44,939 nt of DNA, from the NCBI RefSeq assembly GCF_025602895.1, contig NW_026516430.1, forward strand, positions 1 to 44,939, read 5' to 3'. Position 1 is the first letter of the stretch. Every line of letters starts with the position of its first letter. The position numbers were made by a program, and so were the translations under genes. A model generated the notes under the pieces. The model had not been told where the DNA came from. It did no database searches and worked only from the letters and a program-made list of their open reading frames with translations. Below, piece after piece: positions 1 to 11,667 of the stretch. The DNA comes from Polychytrium aggregatum. Lineage: Eukaryota; Chytridiomycota; Chytridiomycetes; Polychytriales.

Positions 1-142
1 AGCCAGGAGCGGCAGAAGGGCCAGACACCTTCCGCCAACTTCCCGTTTGCCCATCTCTTGCCTCGATCGCCTTCGACCTGCCTCGACCCGCCTCGATCTT
101 CTTCGACCTGCCTCGACCCGCCTCCTTCGAAAGCAGCACGCC

Positions 143-1295
143 ATGTCCTCGTTCCGGGAGTATCAGCCCAAGATCGTCGACGGAAAATATGAGAACATCT
201 GGACCCATGCCAGCGACGGCAACATCGAGGCCATCGAGGTAACGAGTCCAGCTGCAGACCGAGCTGTGTCGGCTTGTGTCGTCTGTTTCCGCCGTCTCCG
301 GCCACAGCCAGCGTCTGTGCTGTCTACCTGTGCTGCTGGCGCTGTGTGCTTGCGAGCAGATCATGCGTTCAGTCTGCAAGAGGCATAGCCGCGGAGCTGA
401 TCCCTGTGTTCTTTCTCCCCACAGAAAGAGCTCGCCACCGGCATTGTGTCAACGGTCGGCGACCAATTTGGATACACGATGGTGGTAAGCTACTGCTTGG
501 GCACTCGAAATTTGATGTTTTGTCAGATGCGGTGCACATACTTTGCAAAGTGTGGTGCATAAGTTCCTCGGCCGGCAGGCAGACCTAGCCCTTTCCTCGG
601 CTAGTCGATGGCCTTGCTGATATTGGCTTCCTTTTCTGCGGCCCGGTCAGCCATGCCGCCGCTTCATATGCACAGATCGAGCTGCTCAATCTGCTGATCA
701 AAAAGTACGGCGCCGAAGTCAACGTCTGCGATCGGGAAGGCGATACCCCGCTGCACTACACCGAGACCGTCGAGGTTGCCAAGATCCTGATTGAAAACGG
801 AGCCGACCCTACCATCCCTAACGATAAGGGTCATCTGGCGATCGACAAGGCCGACCATGAGGAGCTGGGGGAGTTGGTCGAGTATCTCAGACGTAAGTTC
901 CGCAAGGTCGGAGCCGGCCGCCCAGCGCGTCCGCCGGCTGGCTGCCGGACAGCTCCGTCGCTCTGCTCGGGCTCCTTTCCGTCAACTCTCCGGCTCTGCT
1001 GTCTGTCTATCGCCGCCACCATCACCACCATCATCCCCCATTGCCGCAGCTGCCGTCTCTCACTATATTCCTGACTCTGACTGTATTCCTGTCGGTATCC
1101 TCCTCTTCTGTCTTCTCAGAATTCACTCCGGATCACGAGATCCAGCCCGAGCTTTCCGTCGGCATCATCGATCCAGTGACCTCCGAATTCATCCATGTGA
1201 AGGACCTCGAAGGCGAGCTGCAGGAGCAGGTCCTCGATATGTATCTGGAGAGCATCATCCGCTCCAAGATTGTCGAAGACGACTACGACTGCTAG
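143..1295 (+). CDS. Ankyrin-repeat protein, small, four exons
   Basis: A small ankyrin protein, probably a protein-binding adaptor. Exons are about 143-238, 425-484, 651-892 and 1120-1295. The ATG at 143 opens MSSFREYQPKIVDGKYENIW. Ankyrin signatures are HAAASYAQIELLNLLI, then a second repeat with DREGDTPLHY followed by AKILIENGADPTIPNDKGH. The acidic C-terminus ends in SKIVEDDYDC. Introns 1 and 3 close in phase. Intron 2 does not: exon 2 ends in phase 0 before GTAAGC at 485, while the best acceptor at 650 needs one carried base. An acceptor at 588 restores phase but adds about 20 residues inside the repeat. The ankyrin assignment is firm. It resembles short fungal two-repeat ankyrin proteins of the Yar1 type in size, but I cannot assign orthology. 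Confidence 0.8.
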
Positions 1296-1717
1296 GCTCC
1301 TTGACAGCCGAGCGGATTGAAGCAGATGTACAGCTTGGTGGTGGTGCCGAGGAGTCAAGCCTGGCAGCCAACCGAGCTATTCGTTCTTGTGCTGTTAATT
1401 CAGAAGAAACAGATCCATTACATGCGATGGCCCTTTGCAGCGAATGGGCTTACTGCTGTTGCTGAAGGACACACCTTTGGTCTCCCCAGGACCGGATGCC
1501 CCCTGTTCCGCACAAACTATCAATACACCTGAGGGAACCTTCGGTGTGCTTTGTGGATGCTGGTTTGGAATCAGCGCCACACACCGCCACACACCGCCAC
1601 TGGTTGCCAATTTTGTCGAAATGAAATCGCGTGCGTTCATGCAGATCGGCCGTCTTGGCGTTGATGGGCGGCCTTCCTGCAGCCTCGCCGGCAGACCAGT
1701 AGCCATCCGACAGCATC
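1296..1717. other. Intergenic spacer between ankyrin and TMPK genes
   Basis: About 420 bases hold the ankyrin 3' end and the promoter of the downstream kinase. A short ACACCGCC direct duplication lies near 1578-1600. No TATA box or other clear element was recognised, and the open frames here lack coding character. Confidence 0.5.
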
Positions 1718-2904
<1,187 letters not shown>

Positions 2905-3239
2905 TTCAACTCATTCGGTCATTATGCGAGAAGTTGATACCGAGAGCCAAGCTGGTCCCGAAGACGGACACTGTGCTCCTCCCAGACACGATTCTTCCTG
3001 TTCACGACGGCCATTTTGTCGAGCATGCGTTTCGGGCTGTGTCTGATCCATCTCTGTGCGCGACCATGATTCCGGCACCATCACCACTGTATTCTTTTGC
3101 AAAAAATGACATCTTGTGTATATTCACTGGCTCTCAGGGTGAGAAGAACATCCAACGAACCCGAAAGCAAGATATTCTTGCTTCACTCACCGCCAGTACT
3201 CCATCGCTCCCTGCGAGTACTAAATTACTCCCTTGAGCA
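2905..3239. other. Convergent intergenic spacer
   Basis: About 335 bases separate the stops of the convergent kinase and Pex26-like genes, so the interval should contain two opposed 3' UTRs and polyadenylation sites. No recognisable gene or repeat was seen. Confidence 0.5.
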
Positions 3240-4534
3240 CTATATCACTCCTCGGAGCGCCGCTCTCACCATATGGCCGATCTTTGCGGCCACAACCGCC
3301 AGCCACCCATGCTCTGATCCTCGGCGCTTCCTCAGTGCTCTGGGAATCAGGATTGCCGCCAGGACAGCCAGGAAAACAGCTGCAGCGGCACGCCGGTTGC
3401 CCAACAGCATCTGAATCGCTGCAGATTGCCGGAGCTGCATGAGCCACGAGTCGTTGGATGGCCCGCCATCCTGGTTCTGGCGCAGATCCTCGATGCTGCC
3501 GTCGATGCGAGCGGCAGCACGAGCCTGGGCGCCCGTTGTATTCTGCGTTGGCTCCTTGGCTTCAGTAGCAGAGCGGGGGCAAGCCAATGCGGCCGGTCTG
3601 GGTGCAGCAGCAGCCGGGCGCTCGACGGCCTGGCGGAGCTCGCCGAGGTTTTGTCGATAGAGCTAGACAAGAGTAGCGGTTATCAGCATTCCGCTGTCAA
3701 TCCAACCGAGCGGGGCGCATCATGGCCGAGGCTGGATGACGGTCGAATGGGCTGGGGAAGGAACTCACCTCCTTGCGCTCTGCGGTCAGTACTTCGTCAA
3801 AGTCGAGAAACTCTTCGGCGGCCTCCCAGTCCTTCAGGCCCGTGCAGATATGCAAAAGATAGAGTTCCAGGAGCTGCTCGTAGGCTTTCATGGATTGGCT
3901 GGACTGTGGCAGCTGCTCAAAGAAGCTGTCGGGCTGCGTTGCGATCCATAGTTCGATCAGGTCTTTGGCCGACTGAAGCTCATTGTGTGTTTGGTAGATG
4001 CCCGCCCTGTGTGATGACCGGCACGGTGAAAGCAAGCAAGCAAGAGAGCAAGCAAGAGAACAAGCAAGAGAACAGGCGAGCAATCAGCGGTCGGTTGGTC
4101 GGTCGGTCGGTCGGTTACTGCTGATGCAGAGTCGATCAGGACTGCTTCGACGAGCTTTGTGCATAGCTCCAGGCTCGACGGACAAACAGCAGCCCCACAG
4201 GGACGGCATTGGCTCATCCTTACCCCATCACAACCAGCTCTAGATCAATGAGGCCCACATCGCCATAAAAGTCCATGATCGAGCTCCATTCCTGCAGCGG
4301 ATTGCTCCTGTTGGTGTGGGCCACGATCGTCAGGTACGAGAGCCAGAACGCTTTGCAGTAGGCCGGCTGGTAGAGGAGTGTTGCAGAGAGCGCCGGCAGC
4401 AGCGCCTGGCACCGGGTCCAGGCCTCGGCCCACTTTTGCAGACAGACGAGGCGGGCAATGTCCTGGAGGTCGCTGTCGGCGATGATCCTTGTGGCGATCG
4501 ACGAGGCTATGTCGGGCTGGCTGGCGGCCATCAT
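3240..4534 (-). CDS. Pex26-like tail-anchored peroxisome assembly protein
   Basis: Probable membrane receptor on peroxisomes for the Pex1/Pex6 AAA complex, which recycles the import receptor Pex5 (family knowledge; assignment by inference). Exons, minus strand: 4534-4224, 4006-3769 and 3662-3240, all in phase, giving 323 residues; human PEX26 is 305. The first two thirds are helical, TPR-like sequence, for example CQALLPALSATLLYQPAYCK and LELYLLHICTGLKDWEAAEE, in the same order as the PEX26 helical repeats. One strong membrane segment, AAAAVFLAVLAAILIPRAL, is flanked by basic residues and followed by about 35 residues, the topology of PEX26. Overall similarity is low, as is normal for this family. 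An unrelated tail-anchored TPR protein is the main alternative. Confidence 0.6.
4030..4115. repeat. Simple repeats inside intron 1 of the Pex26-like gene
   Basis: Two adjoining low-complexity tracts lie in the 4007-4223 intron: an imperfect AAGC/AAGAGAAC array at about 4030-4075 and a GGTC tetranucleotide tract at about 4089-4115. Their intronic position explains why the flanking exons stay in phase. Confidence 0.8.
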
Positions 4535-4785
4535 AGTGGGAAACGTTGCCGGGGGCGTGGGTGTGGGTGTGGGTGTGGGATGAGGGTCGGTTGGATGCAG
4601 ATCGGGGTCGAGCGCCGATGAAAGCCAAAGCGCCGATGAAGCCAGGCCAGAGGGCGCAGGTCGCCGATGCTGGTCGGGCCTGGGAGGAATGCAGGAATCG
4701 CATGTGACAGAACGGCCGCCGAAGCGAGCGCGGGCATGTCCTTGTCCTTGTCCGTTCGCTGCGGGAATGCCATGGTTGCCAGGAC
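4535..4785. promoter_or_regulatory. Divergent promoter region with a GTGGGT repeat
   Basis: This 250-base gap separates the divergent Pex26-like gene and the large disordered-protein gene, so it must hold promoters for both. A GTGGGT hexamer run of about four copies lies at 4557-4579, just upstream of the Pex26-like ATG. A role in regulation is inference only. Confidence 0.4.
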
Positions 4786-7700
4786 ATGTTCATGGCCGAG
4801 GCGGACCAAGCGGGGGATATCGGTCCCCTGGGCGTCTGTCCCATGGAGTCCATCAAAGACTCCCACAACTCTGTGGTCGATATCTCATTGGCCCCGAGCC
4901 CATCGCAAGCGTCGACGTCATTCAGCCAGGAGATCGATCAACATCACCCCATCCACAATTTGGTTCCCGCCTCTTTACCGCCCTTCGCCTTGGCTTGGGA
5001 ACCTGGGCTGCAGGCTTTGGCGCTATCCCCAGAATGCCCAACAACACCCGTGATGCACCCAGAAGGACCGCATTCATCTGTCTGCCCTTGCCCACCGCCA
5101 TCATCTCCGACAACAGCGCTTCTGCAGGTCGATCCCAGGACAAATGAAACCAGGCTTGGATTCCCGATTTCTGGTCCCTCCCGAGGCCACTTACGGAGCA
5201 CACCAACGACAAACTAGCCGTGTCCGAGAAGACAACGATGACGACGAGCCCGGGCCGTCGGGAGCAAGCCGGAGCCAGTTGCCCCACACCGGCTCTCGCT
5301 CGCGCATGGCCTCTGCCCGGGTCAAGAGCTTGCTCGCACACGGACTCGAGCATGTGGCTCAGAGGCTGCATGCACACCCACACTCCCGCTCGCCTTGGTG
5401 GGAAGATGAAGAAAGGGAAGAGAAAGAGGATTGGATTAGCCGGTCGGACGAGCCTGCTGGAAAGCGAGTATCGCACGATTCCTTGTACCCGATGCGCCGC
5501 AACGCAGTGTCGCATTCGCTGCCCGAGGGCATCCATCGGCGAGAGGCCAGCAAACACACGAGAATGGGGCCCCATGTTCCTGCATCCCATCATGCCGGTG
5601 AATTCCCACACTCCCACAAGCGCGAGTCTCGGTTGGCCGGCACTCTGAGCCGCCTATGGAAGACCAAGCGAAAGGACCAGAGCCGGTCCACCGACTCCTC
5701 CGAGAGCGATTCGGACGATGAGCGGTCGCCGGGAAGACCCAGGCGGCATCCTGCCTCGCGATCGCTGGACCACCTGCGCGATCTTGATCCCGACCGAACC
5801 ACGATGGACCTCGCGGCCCTCAGCACCACCGTCGTGGCGCACTCGGGAAAGACGTTTACGGCCTCAAACAACGACATGGGTGGCGATCCATTCGATACCA
5901 GCACAAATCTGTTCGACATCAACATGGGTCCGTTCGACGATAGACAAGTCGGTGTCAGTATAGAGGGCATCAAGGCAAAGGTTTGGGCCCACTTGGGTCC
6001 GGTCCAAGACGCCAGAGATTCCGTTGCCACGCTGCGTGCATCTGTGCAGTCCTGCAATGACAAAGATCTCGTTCAGTCTGAGACTTGCCGTCAAGATATT
6101 CGTATTTCCAAGCGATGCCATCGCCCCAGTGTCCTGGTTGCCCTTGACATTGCTGACTCGATGGAGAGTGGCTCTGAGCACCTGAGCAGTCGCGACACAG
6201 AGCCCTTTGACGAAGCCGAGTCCGAGTCGCCTGTACTCGACATCGATCGACTAATCGAAGGCGCCCTTGTGAGGCAACTCTCACGCAGGGTCGAGTCGGC
6301 TCTGGAGCTGTTTCCGCCTCTTTCGCATGACGCTGAAGCAGAGACAGACACCCGATTGCATGAAGACCCAACCATGCGTCAAAGCACCTCGACGCTGCCC
6401 AGTCGGATGGCGGGGCGAGTCTCGGGCAACCTCAGACCCGTCCCGTTTCGACCGAGCCATCCTCTCGAGCGCGAAGATGTGGAGCCCTGCGACGACTTTG
6501 AAATCGAGGAGTATTTCCGACAACACCGCAGCTTCCAAAGAGGCAAGACGCGGAAGCAGCCTCAAGATCCGTGGTGGTTTGGCTCATCCAGTTGTGGGGA
6601 GGGCGGCCTGAGCTCGGTCCCTCGTCTGGACGAGTGGCCACCAATGATGTCGGGTGATGTTCGGCCAAGCATTGCGACTGAAGAAACGTCAACCGTGGAC
6701 AATGTGAATCCTGGTTGTTTGCTTGACGAGGTTGCTGCCAACACAGCAACCACGGCTTCAGCAAGCCCGAGCGACTTTGACCATCCAGGGAAGATCCGTG
6801 ACGACCAAGCCGAGGAAGAGGCTGTTGGGGCGGCCCAGCTCCGAGCCGTCATTGCAGCAGCCGAGGCCCTCGGATATGGTAGCACATCCGTCTGTGCGAC
6901 CTCGCCAGTACCCGACGCAGGCTCGCCCACATCGCTTCTCGAGCCGCAAAGTGCCGAGCGGCAGTTCCAGGCTGTCGTTGCGGCAGCGAATGACGTCTTG
7001 AGAGAACGAGAGCGCGAACTGGCCTCGCATCGACGCAGCAACGCGCTGCCGTCGTTTGGGTACTTTGCAGGTTTGATTTGGAATGCAATGCCTCATCTAT
7101 TTCTCGAGCCTGGGCTCTGGCCAAGCATGTCGATAGGAAGTAACTCGACCAGCCCAAAGCACGAGACCGGATTGCATGGACGGCCCTCGGTGCTGTCGAG
7201 CCGGTAAGTAACATGGGCGTGCGACCACAGCACCGCGGCATCTCGCACGAAGGCGCTAATGCTGTTTTCGATGCTGCTGCTCCACCGGATTCGATGGCAT
7301 TGGACCAGCGAGCCGATCCACGGCGGAGAAGGGGAGCCGGCCCGTCGAACCGTCAGCGTCCGCCAAGCAGCTCGGGCCAGCACATCAACCCGACCCGGCC
7401 AAGTTGCCCACACGGACTCGACACATCGCTGGACCGCACCGGAGCGCCGCGGCGTGGGGCCAGAGCCGGATGGGCTCGAGATGCGGCCGATGGTGCGGGG
7501 CCACTACATCCCGAGCGACCGAGCTCCACCCGATGACCCGGATCCGTCGCTGGGGCTGGTGCCGTATCCGCCGCCGCCGCCGCCGCCCCTGGTCTTTGCG
7601 CCTCCCACGGTTACCAGCAATCAGGCTCGGGACTGGGACTGGTGGCAAGAGCGCGCGGCCGGGGTGGCCGAGGTGACCAAGGACGTATGGACGGCCGAGG

Positions 7701-8017
7701 TCTGTGCCCAGCGGCTGCGGGCCGATGTTGGCAGCCGGGACGCTCAAGCCGACAGCGACGGTACATGCGAGCTTCCCAAGCCAAAGACAGCCGACCCAGC
7801 CGACGACAGCACACGGACCCGGGAGAACGACCAGCCCAGGCAAGACCGTGGTTGCCGCAACCGCCTGTTTGACGACGATAACCTGGGGCTGCCGCAGGAC
7901 GAGTACATCCACCAGACGACGTCGCGGGGCCAGCGGGATCTTGCGATCCTGCTTGACCAACGAGACGAGCCCGAGCAACAGCAGCCAGGGACACCGCGGA
8001 TGCATTGGATGGACTGA
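4786..8017 (+). CDS. Large intrinsically disordered protein, function unknown
   Basis: Not recognised. The solid core is an open frame 5144-7203 rich in Ser, Asp, Glu, Arg and Pro, for example SSESDSDDERSPGRPRR and RDAVSHSL-like low-complexity stretches. An apparent stop at 7205-7207 lies inside a perfect GTAAGT donor. Splicing 7203 to 7309 (acceptor CCAG, possible branch GCTAATG) restores the frame and adds a tail with PYPPPPPPPLVF and RDWDWWQERAAGVAEVTKDV, ending at 8017. At the 5' end, 4786-5127 is open and coding-like, and joins to 5186 in phase through a 58-base intron with a weak GTCGAT donor, giving about 1022 residues; otherwise translation may start at 5144. One weak hydrophobic patch lies near FAGLIWNAMPHLFLEPGLW. 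No catalytic domain is visible. Exon structure is moderately supported. Confidence 0.5.
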
Positions 8018-8973
8018 ACAGGGAAGCAAGACAGAGACAAACACGGCACAGACAGTTTGTGCCCGAGGATATCCGGCTTGCAAGCGGAGGGGATGAAATG
8101 CAGAGTGAATCGCAGAGTGAATCGCAGAGTGAAATGCAGAGTGAAATGCAGAGTGAAATGCAGAGTGAATCGCAGAGTGAATCGCAGAGTGAAATGCAGA
8201 GTGAAATGCGGGTGAATCGCAGAACTCTGCGACAGCGGTGGCCAGGCGGTGGAGGGACCAGCCGTGGACTGGTGCATGGACTGGTGCGTGGCGGGGCAGC
8301 GACGCGATCGTGGTGGGACGGGGCCGCGGGTGTGGGACAAGCGCGGCACGGGCGCGGGGACACAGAGGGCGCGATCGGTCGTGCAGCCTGGGGCACGGCG
8401 ACAAAGAGCTGGGGGCAATGGGGAGTGCAGACTGTCCACGGTCGACACTGGCTGTGGGGACGCGCTTTACAGCAGATGTGGTACGAGAGTCGCACCGAAT
8501 GGGTACGCGCACGGCGCAAGCGACACACAGCACACAGTCTGCGGCACACCACACACGCGCCGCGCAAACAAACGACGCGCGCACGGGCGTGGTGCGACGG
8601 CGCCGGCAGCGCGCACGCGGCGGACCGCGCCTGCCCTGGGCGGCTGTATGTCCGCCCATCGGCCATATCGTCCCGCCTGTCGGCCTGCCTTTTTTTCTGC
8701 TCTTGACCTCTTGTCTTTCCATCTGGCCTGTACCAGCACCCCCCTCCAACGGCCCCCAACGGCCCCCCCCCACCACCGCCGTCCCCTCGCTCCTTTGGGC
8801 TATTCCCATTATTTTTGTTCTTCTTCTTCTGAAGATATATCGCAGCGCTTCCTGTTTGGCCGTTCCCGCTCGCTCTCGCCCGATCTTGCTCTGGTCTGTT
8901 GTCCCTGGCCTCTGGCTCTCCTCTCTGGCTGATTTTACCCTCAAGCACCACCACCACCGCCCAACTCTCTGCC
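8018..8973. other. Intergenic region with minisatellite and CT-rich promoter
   Basis: About 950 bases with a 12-base minisatellite, then a CA/CG-rich stretch near 8520-8600 and a pyrimidine-rich run ending just before the ATG at 8974. Long open frames on both strands are present but are low-complexity and carry no recognisable domain. The CT-rich leader probably is the 5' UTR of the next gene. Confidence 0.5.
8101..8208 (+). repeat. 12-bp minisatellite with 60-bp higher-order period
   Basis: Nine units of CAGAGTGAATCG or CAGAGTGAAATG lie in tandem. The order of the two variants at 8101-8148 is repeated at 8161-8208, so a 60-base block was duplicated after the 12-mers diverged. It is read as MQSE/SQSE in one frame, but no gene context supports translation. 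Confidence 0.9.
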
Positions 8974-11667
8974 ATGCCTGGTCCCATGGGAGCTGCGGTT
9001 GCTCCTGCCCCACCGGCCGTCCCGGCCGCCACAAAGCCCAAGCGAATCGACGTCCTGGCTTCAAAGTCGACCTTCATCCCGCTCGCACTGCAGCCCTCGG
9101 ACAGCGTCCAGTACTTTTACGATCCCGTCCAGCTGGCGTGCGTCTCCACCTTCAAGCTGCAGCAAGCCCGCATGACTCCCGCTTACATGCGCAAGCTCGT
9201 TCTCATCCAGAACCTCGTCACAGGCGTCTATGCTGCCTGGTCGATACTGCTGCCCCAACACGGCGCCACGCTGCAGCGAGCCATGGACATGGGCATCCTC
9301 GCAGCCAAGCAGCAGGCCAAGAAGATTCAGGTCGGTGTCTGTGACAGCGTCAACCCTCGCAGCTATCGCATCAGCCAGCCAGCTCTTGTGTCCCATTTCG
9401 CTAACCACTCCATGTCTCGATTGCCCACCTCCTCTTACTCTGGATCCAATCGCTCACGCTCCGACGCCATTTCGCCTCTCTCGCTGCGATGCTTCATCGA
9501 CTCGATGGCAATCTGCACCGTCGCTGTGTATCGCATCGTTCCCGCTGTGCAACACAACCAAATTCCTACTTTCATCCTCACCACGCTCATCATACTCGCC
9601 ATGCTCACCGTCGATGCTGCCCCGCTGGGACTGCTCGCTGTTTCTCGCCTGCAGGAGCACCGCAAGTCCGGCATCATGCTGAGCCCAAAGGAGCTCGAGA
9701 TAAACTTTGGCTCCCTGGCAAAGTATGCAAAGCAGCTTACCGGCATCCCCATCACCGAGCCCGAATCGCAGGTCACCCGTGACTCTGGCTATTCCTCAGA
9801 CACCAGCGAGGAGGAGGACAAGGATGACGACGACGAAACCGAGTCCGAGGAGAGCGAGGATGAGTCTGCTGGCGACAGGATGCAACCCCGGCTCCGGTCA
9901 GCCGAGTCCAAGGCCTCGCCAGAGCCTGCTGCTGCCGCAGCTTCATCACACACTGCCGGCCTCACCCCTGTCAAAGTCGACAGCTCGATCCTGGTATCGC
10001 CTCGGCAGCCCGGCTCTCCTCCCAAGACCAGCCCGTCACCGCGGACAAGCCCGACCCGCAAGACAAGCCCCCCTCCAAAGCCCCAGTCGCCGTCTCCTAC
10101 CCGCGACGCCGACCATGACGATGACGACAACACTCCCCTTGGCAACCTGTATCTCTCTCCCACATCCACCACATCCCCAAAGCTGCCCCTGGTTGCGCCT
10201 CAGTCTCTGAGCCCGGCCAGCGACCCCAGTGCCGCTCTTGTCGAGCCTCCGCGGTCGGCTGTCCCTGTCCCTGTTCTGGCCTCACCCGCCATGTCGCGCT
10301 CGGCATCGCAGTCGTCAAAGCAGTCTGTCTCGAGCAACAAATCAACCTCGTCTTTGCGCAGCGGTGCGTCGGCAGCCAAGAGCAGCCCCCAGTCGACAGC
10401 CCCGAAGATTGAGGCTAGCAAGCGCACCTCGTCGCTGGTGCGTGCGCCGCTCAAGATCTCGACTGTCACGCCTGAGGTCGTGCCGGAGGCCCCGCCAAAG
10501 CCCAGCAACTCCAAGAGCCCCTTGAGTCCGCTCCTGGGTCCCCTGGCGCCACTCAGCCCCATCGACATTGCCAACCAGGCTACGGTTGTGGCTTCGACCG
10601 AGTCCTCGCGCACCTCGCTGCTGCCCCCGTTACAAATCACCTCGCTCGTCAGTCTACTGGAGCTTGACACCTGGACTGTTGCCAACGATGCCATTGTCAA
10701 TACGGACTCGCTGGATGTAATGCCGCCTCTGGACATCCCCTCGCGGACCACCTCGATGTCGTCGACAACGCTGGCGACTGCCTCTGGCCCGTCCGCGGCC
10801 GAGTTTTCGGCTGCCTCGCCCACCTCCCCGAGTATCTCCACATCCCTGAATCCCAAAGACATTGTTGCCCAGCTGTCGGAGATGCCCCAAGACGCCAACC
10901 TCTCTAACGATCTCGACACCAAAAGCATCCGGGACCAGAACGTGATGCAGTACTTCCGTCGATTCCAAAAGGACACTCCTTTCCTTGGCGGCAATTCCAA
11001 GTTCCGGGCACGAGCCAACAAGCGGCGCTCGCGGCTTGGCATGGTCTCCTCCACCGACCTCAGTGAGCTTGGCCGCAGTCCGTCCTCGTCATCGTCCAGC
11101 AAGCTGTCCTCGCGGTCGATGAGTGCGCGCTCTCACTCTGAACAGAGCTCGTTATCAAACCGCCCGTTCTCCCCGCCGCTGATCGAGCGAAGTGTGACCA
11201 TGTCGTCCAACTTTTTCGACGAAAAGAAGCAGCTCGTGTCCTCGAGCATCGAGAAGCTCAAGTCCAAGGCCAAGCTCTTCCGGAGCAAGTCCATCAAGTT
11301 CATGTCCAGCGACGAGGCCAGCCGCCACACGGCTCCGAATGGATCGGTTCGGCTCCTCGGGCACCACAAGAACGTCTCGACATCGGCCCTGCCGTCGAGC
11401 ACGCAAAACTCTTTCGATACCGGCCTGGGCCACCCCGACGCGGACGCGTACATGATGATACCCGAGATCAAAAAGACCCACTCCGAATCCTTTGTGAGCG
11501 ACCTGTTTGGCGAGCTGAATGGCCGGTTCGAGCTGCCCGAAGACGGCGTACCCGGACCCAGCAGCGGACTGGGCTCGTCTGTGCCGGGCGGCAAGACCGG
11601 CGCGGTAGCCGAGCCCCTCGTCGACCTGGACAGCATCCTGGACCTGTCATGGAAGCTAGACATTTAG
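8974..11667 (+). CDS. Ser/Pro-rich disordered protein with a conserved-looking N-terminal region
   Basis: Not recognised. The best model is 8974-9330 joined to 9655-11667, 789 residues. The N-terminal 160 residues look folded, for example YFYDPVQLACVSTFKLQQAR and RKLVLIQNLVTGVYAAWSIL, and continue after the intron as KELEINFGSLAKYAKQLTG. An acidic run of EEEDKDDDDETESEE type follows, then a long Ser/Pro/Lys-rich disordered region with many possible SP/TP phosphosites. A short C-terminal segment is rich in KLKSKAKLFRSKSIKF. The 9331-9654 interval is open in frame and would add 108 residues with a false membrane segment, but it has a GT start, a CAG end and no AG dinucleotide for about 250 bases before the acceptor, so I treat it as an intron. 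The ATG at 8974 follows a CT-rich leader. Confidence 0.7.
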   Translation: MPGPMGAAVAPAPPAVPAATKPKRIDVLASKSTFIPLALQPSDSVQYFYDPVQLACVSTFKLQQARMTPAYMRKLVLIQNLVTGVYAAWSILLPQHGATLQRAMDMGILAAKQQAKKIQVGVCDSVNPRSYRISQPALVSHFANHSMSRLPTSSYSGSNRSRSDAISPLSLRCFIDSMAICTVAVYRIVPAVQHNQIPTFILTTLIILAMLTVDAAPLGLLAVSRLQEHRKSGIMLSPKELEINFGSLAKYAKQLTGIPITEPESQVTRDSGYSSDTSEEEDKDDDDETESEESEDESAGDRMQPRLRSAESKASPEPAAAAASSHTAGLTPVKVDSSILVSPRQPGSPPKTSPSPRTSPTRKTSPPPKPQSPSPTRDADHDDDDNTPLGNLYLSPTSTTSPKLPLVAPQSLSPASDPSAALVEPPRSAVPVPVLASPAMSRSASQSSKQSVSSNKSTSSLRSGASAAKSSPQSTAPKIEASKRTSSLVRAPLKISTVTPEVVPEAPPKPSNSKSPLSPLLGPLAPLSPIDIANQATVVASTESSRTSLLPPLQITSLVSLLELDTWTVANDAIVNTDSLDVMPPLDIPSRTTSMSSTTLATASGPSAAEFSAASPTSPSISTSLNPKDIVAQLSEMPQDANLSNDLDTKSIRDQNVMQYFRRFQKDTPFLGGNSKFRARANKRRSRLGMVSSTDLSELGRSPSSSSSSKLSSRSMSARSHSEQSSLSNRPFSPPLIERSVTMSSNFFDEKKQLVSSSIEKLKSKAKLFRSKSIKFMSSDEASRHTAPNGSVRLLGHHKNVSTSALPSSTQNSFDTGLGHPDADAYMMIPEIKKTHSESFVSDLFGELNGRFELPEDGVPGPSSGLGSSVPGGKTGAVAEPLVDLDSILDLSWKLDI

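Noticed and set aside
7385..9064. 559-codon minus-strand open frame with a long His-Ser-Ala repeat
   Set aside because: It spans the 12-mer minisatellite and the start of the 8974 gene. Its repeat is just the reverse reading of the array and its remainder has no family resemblance.
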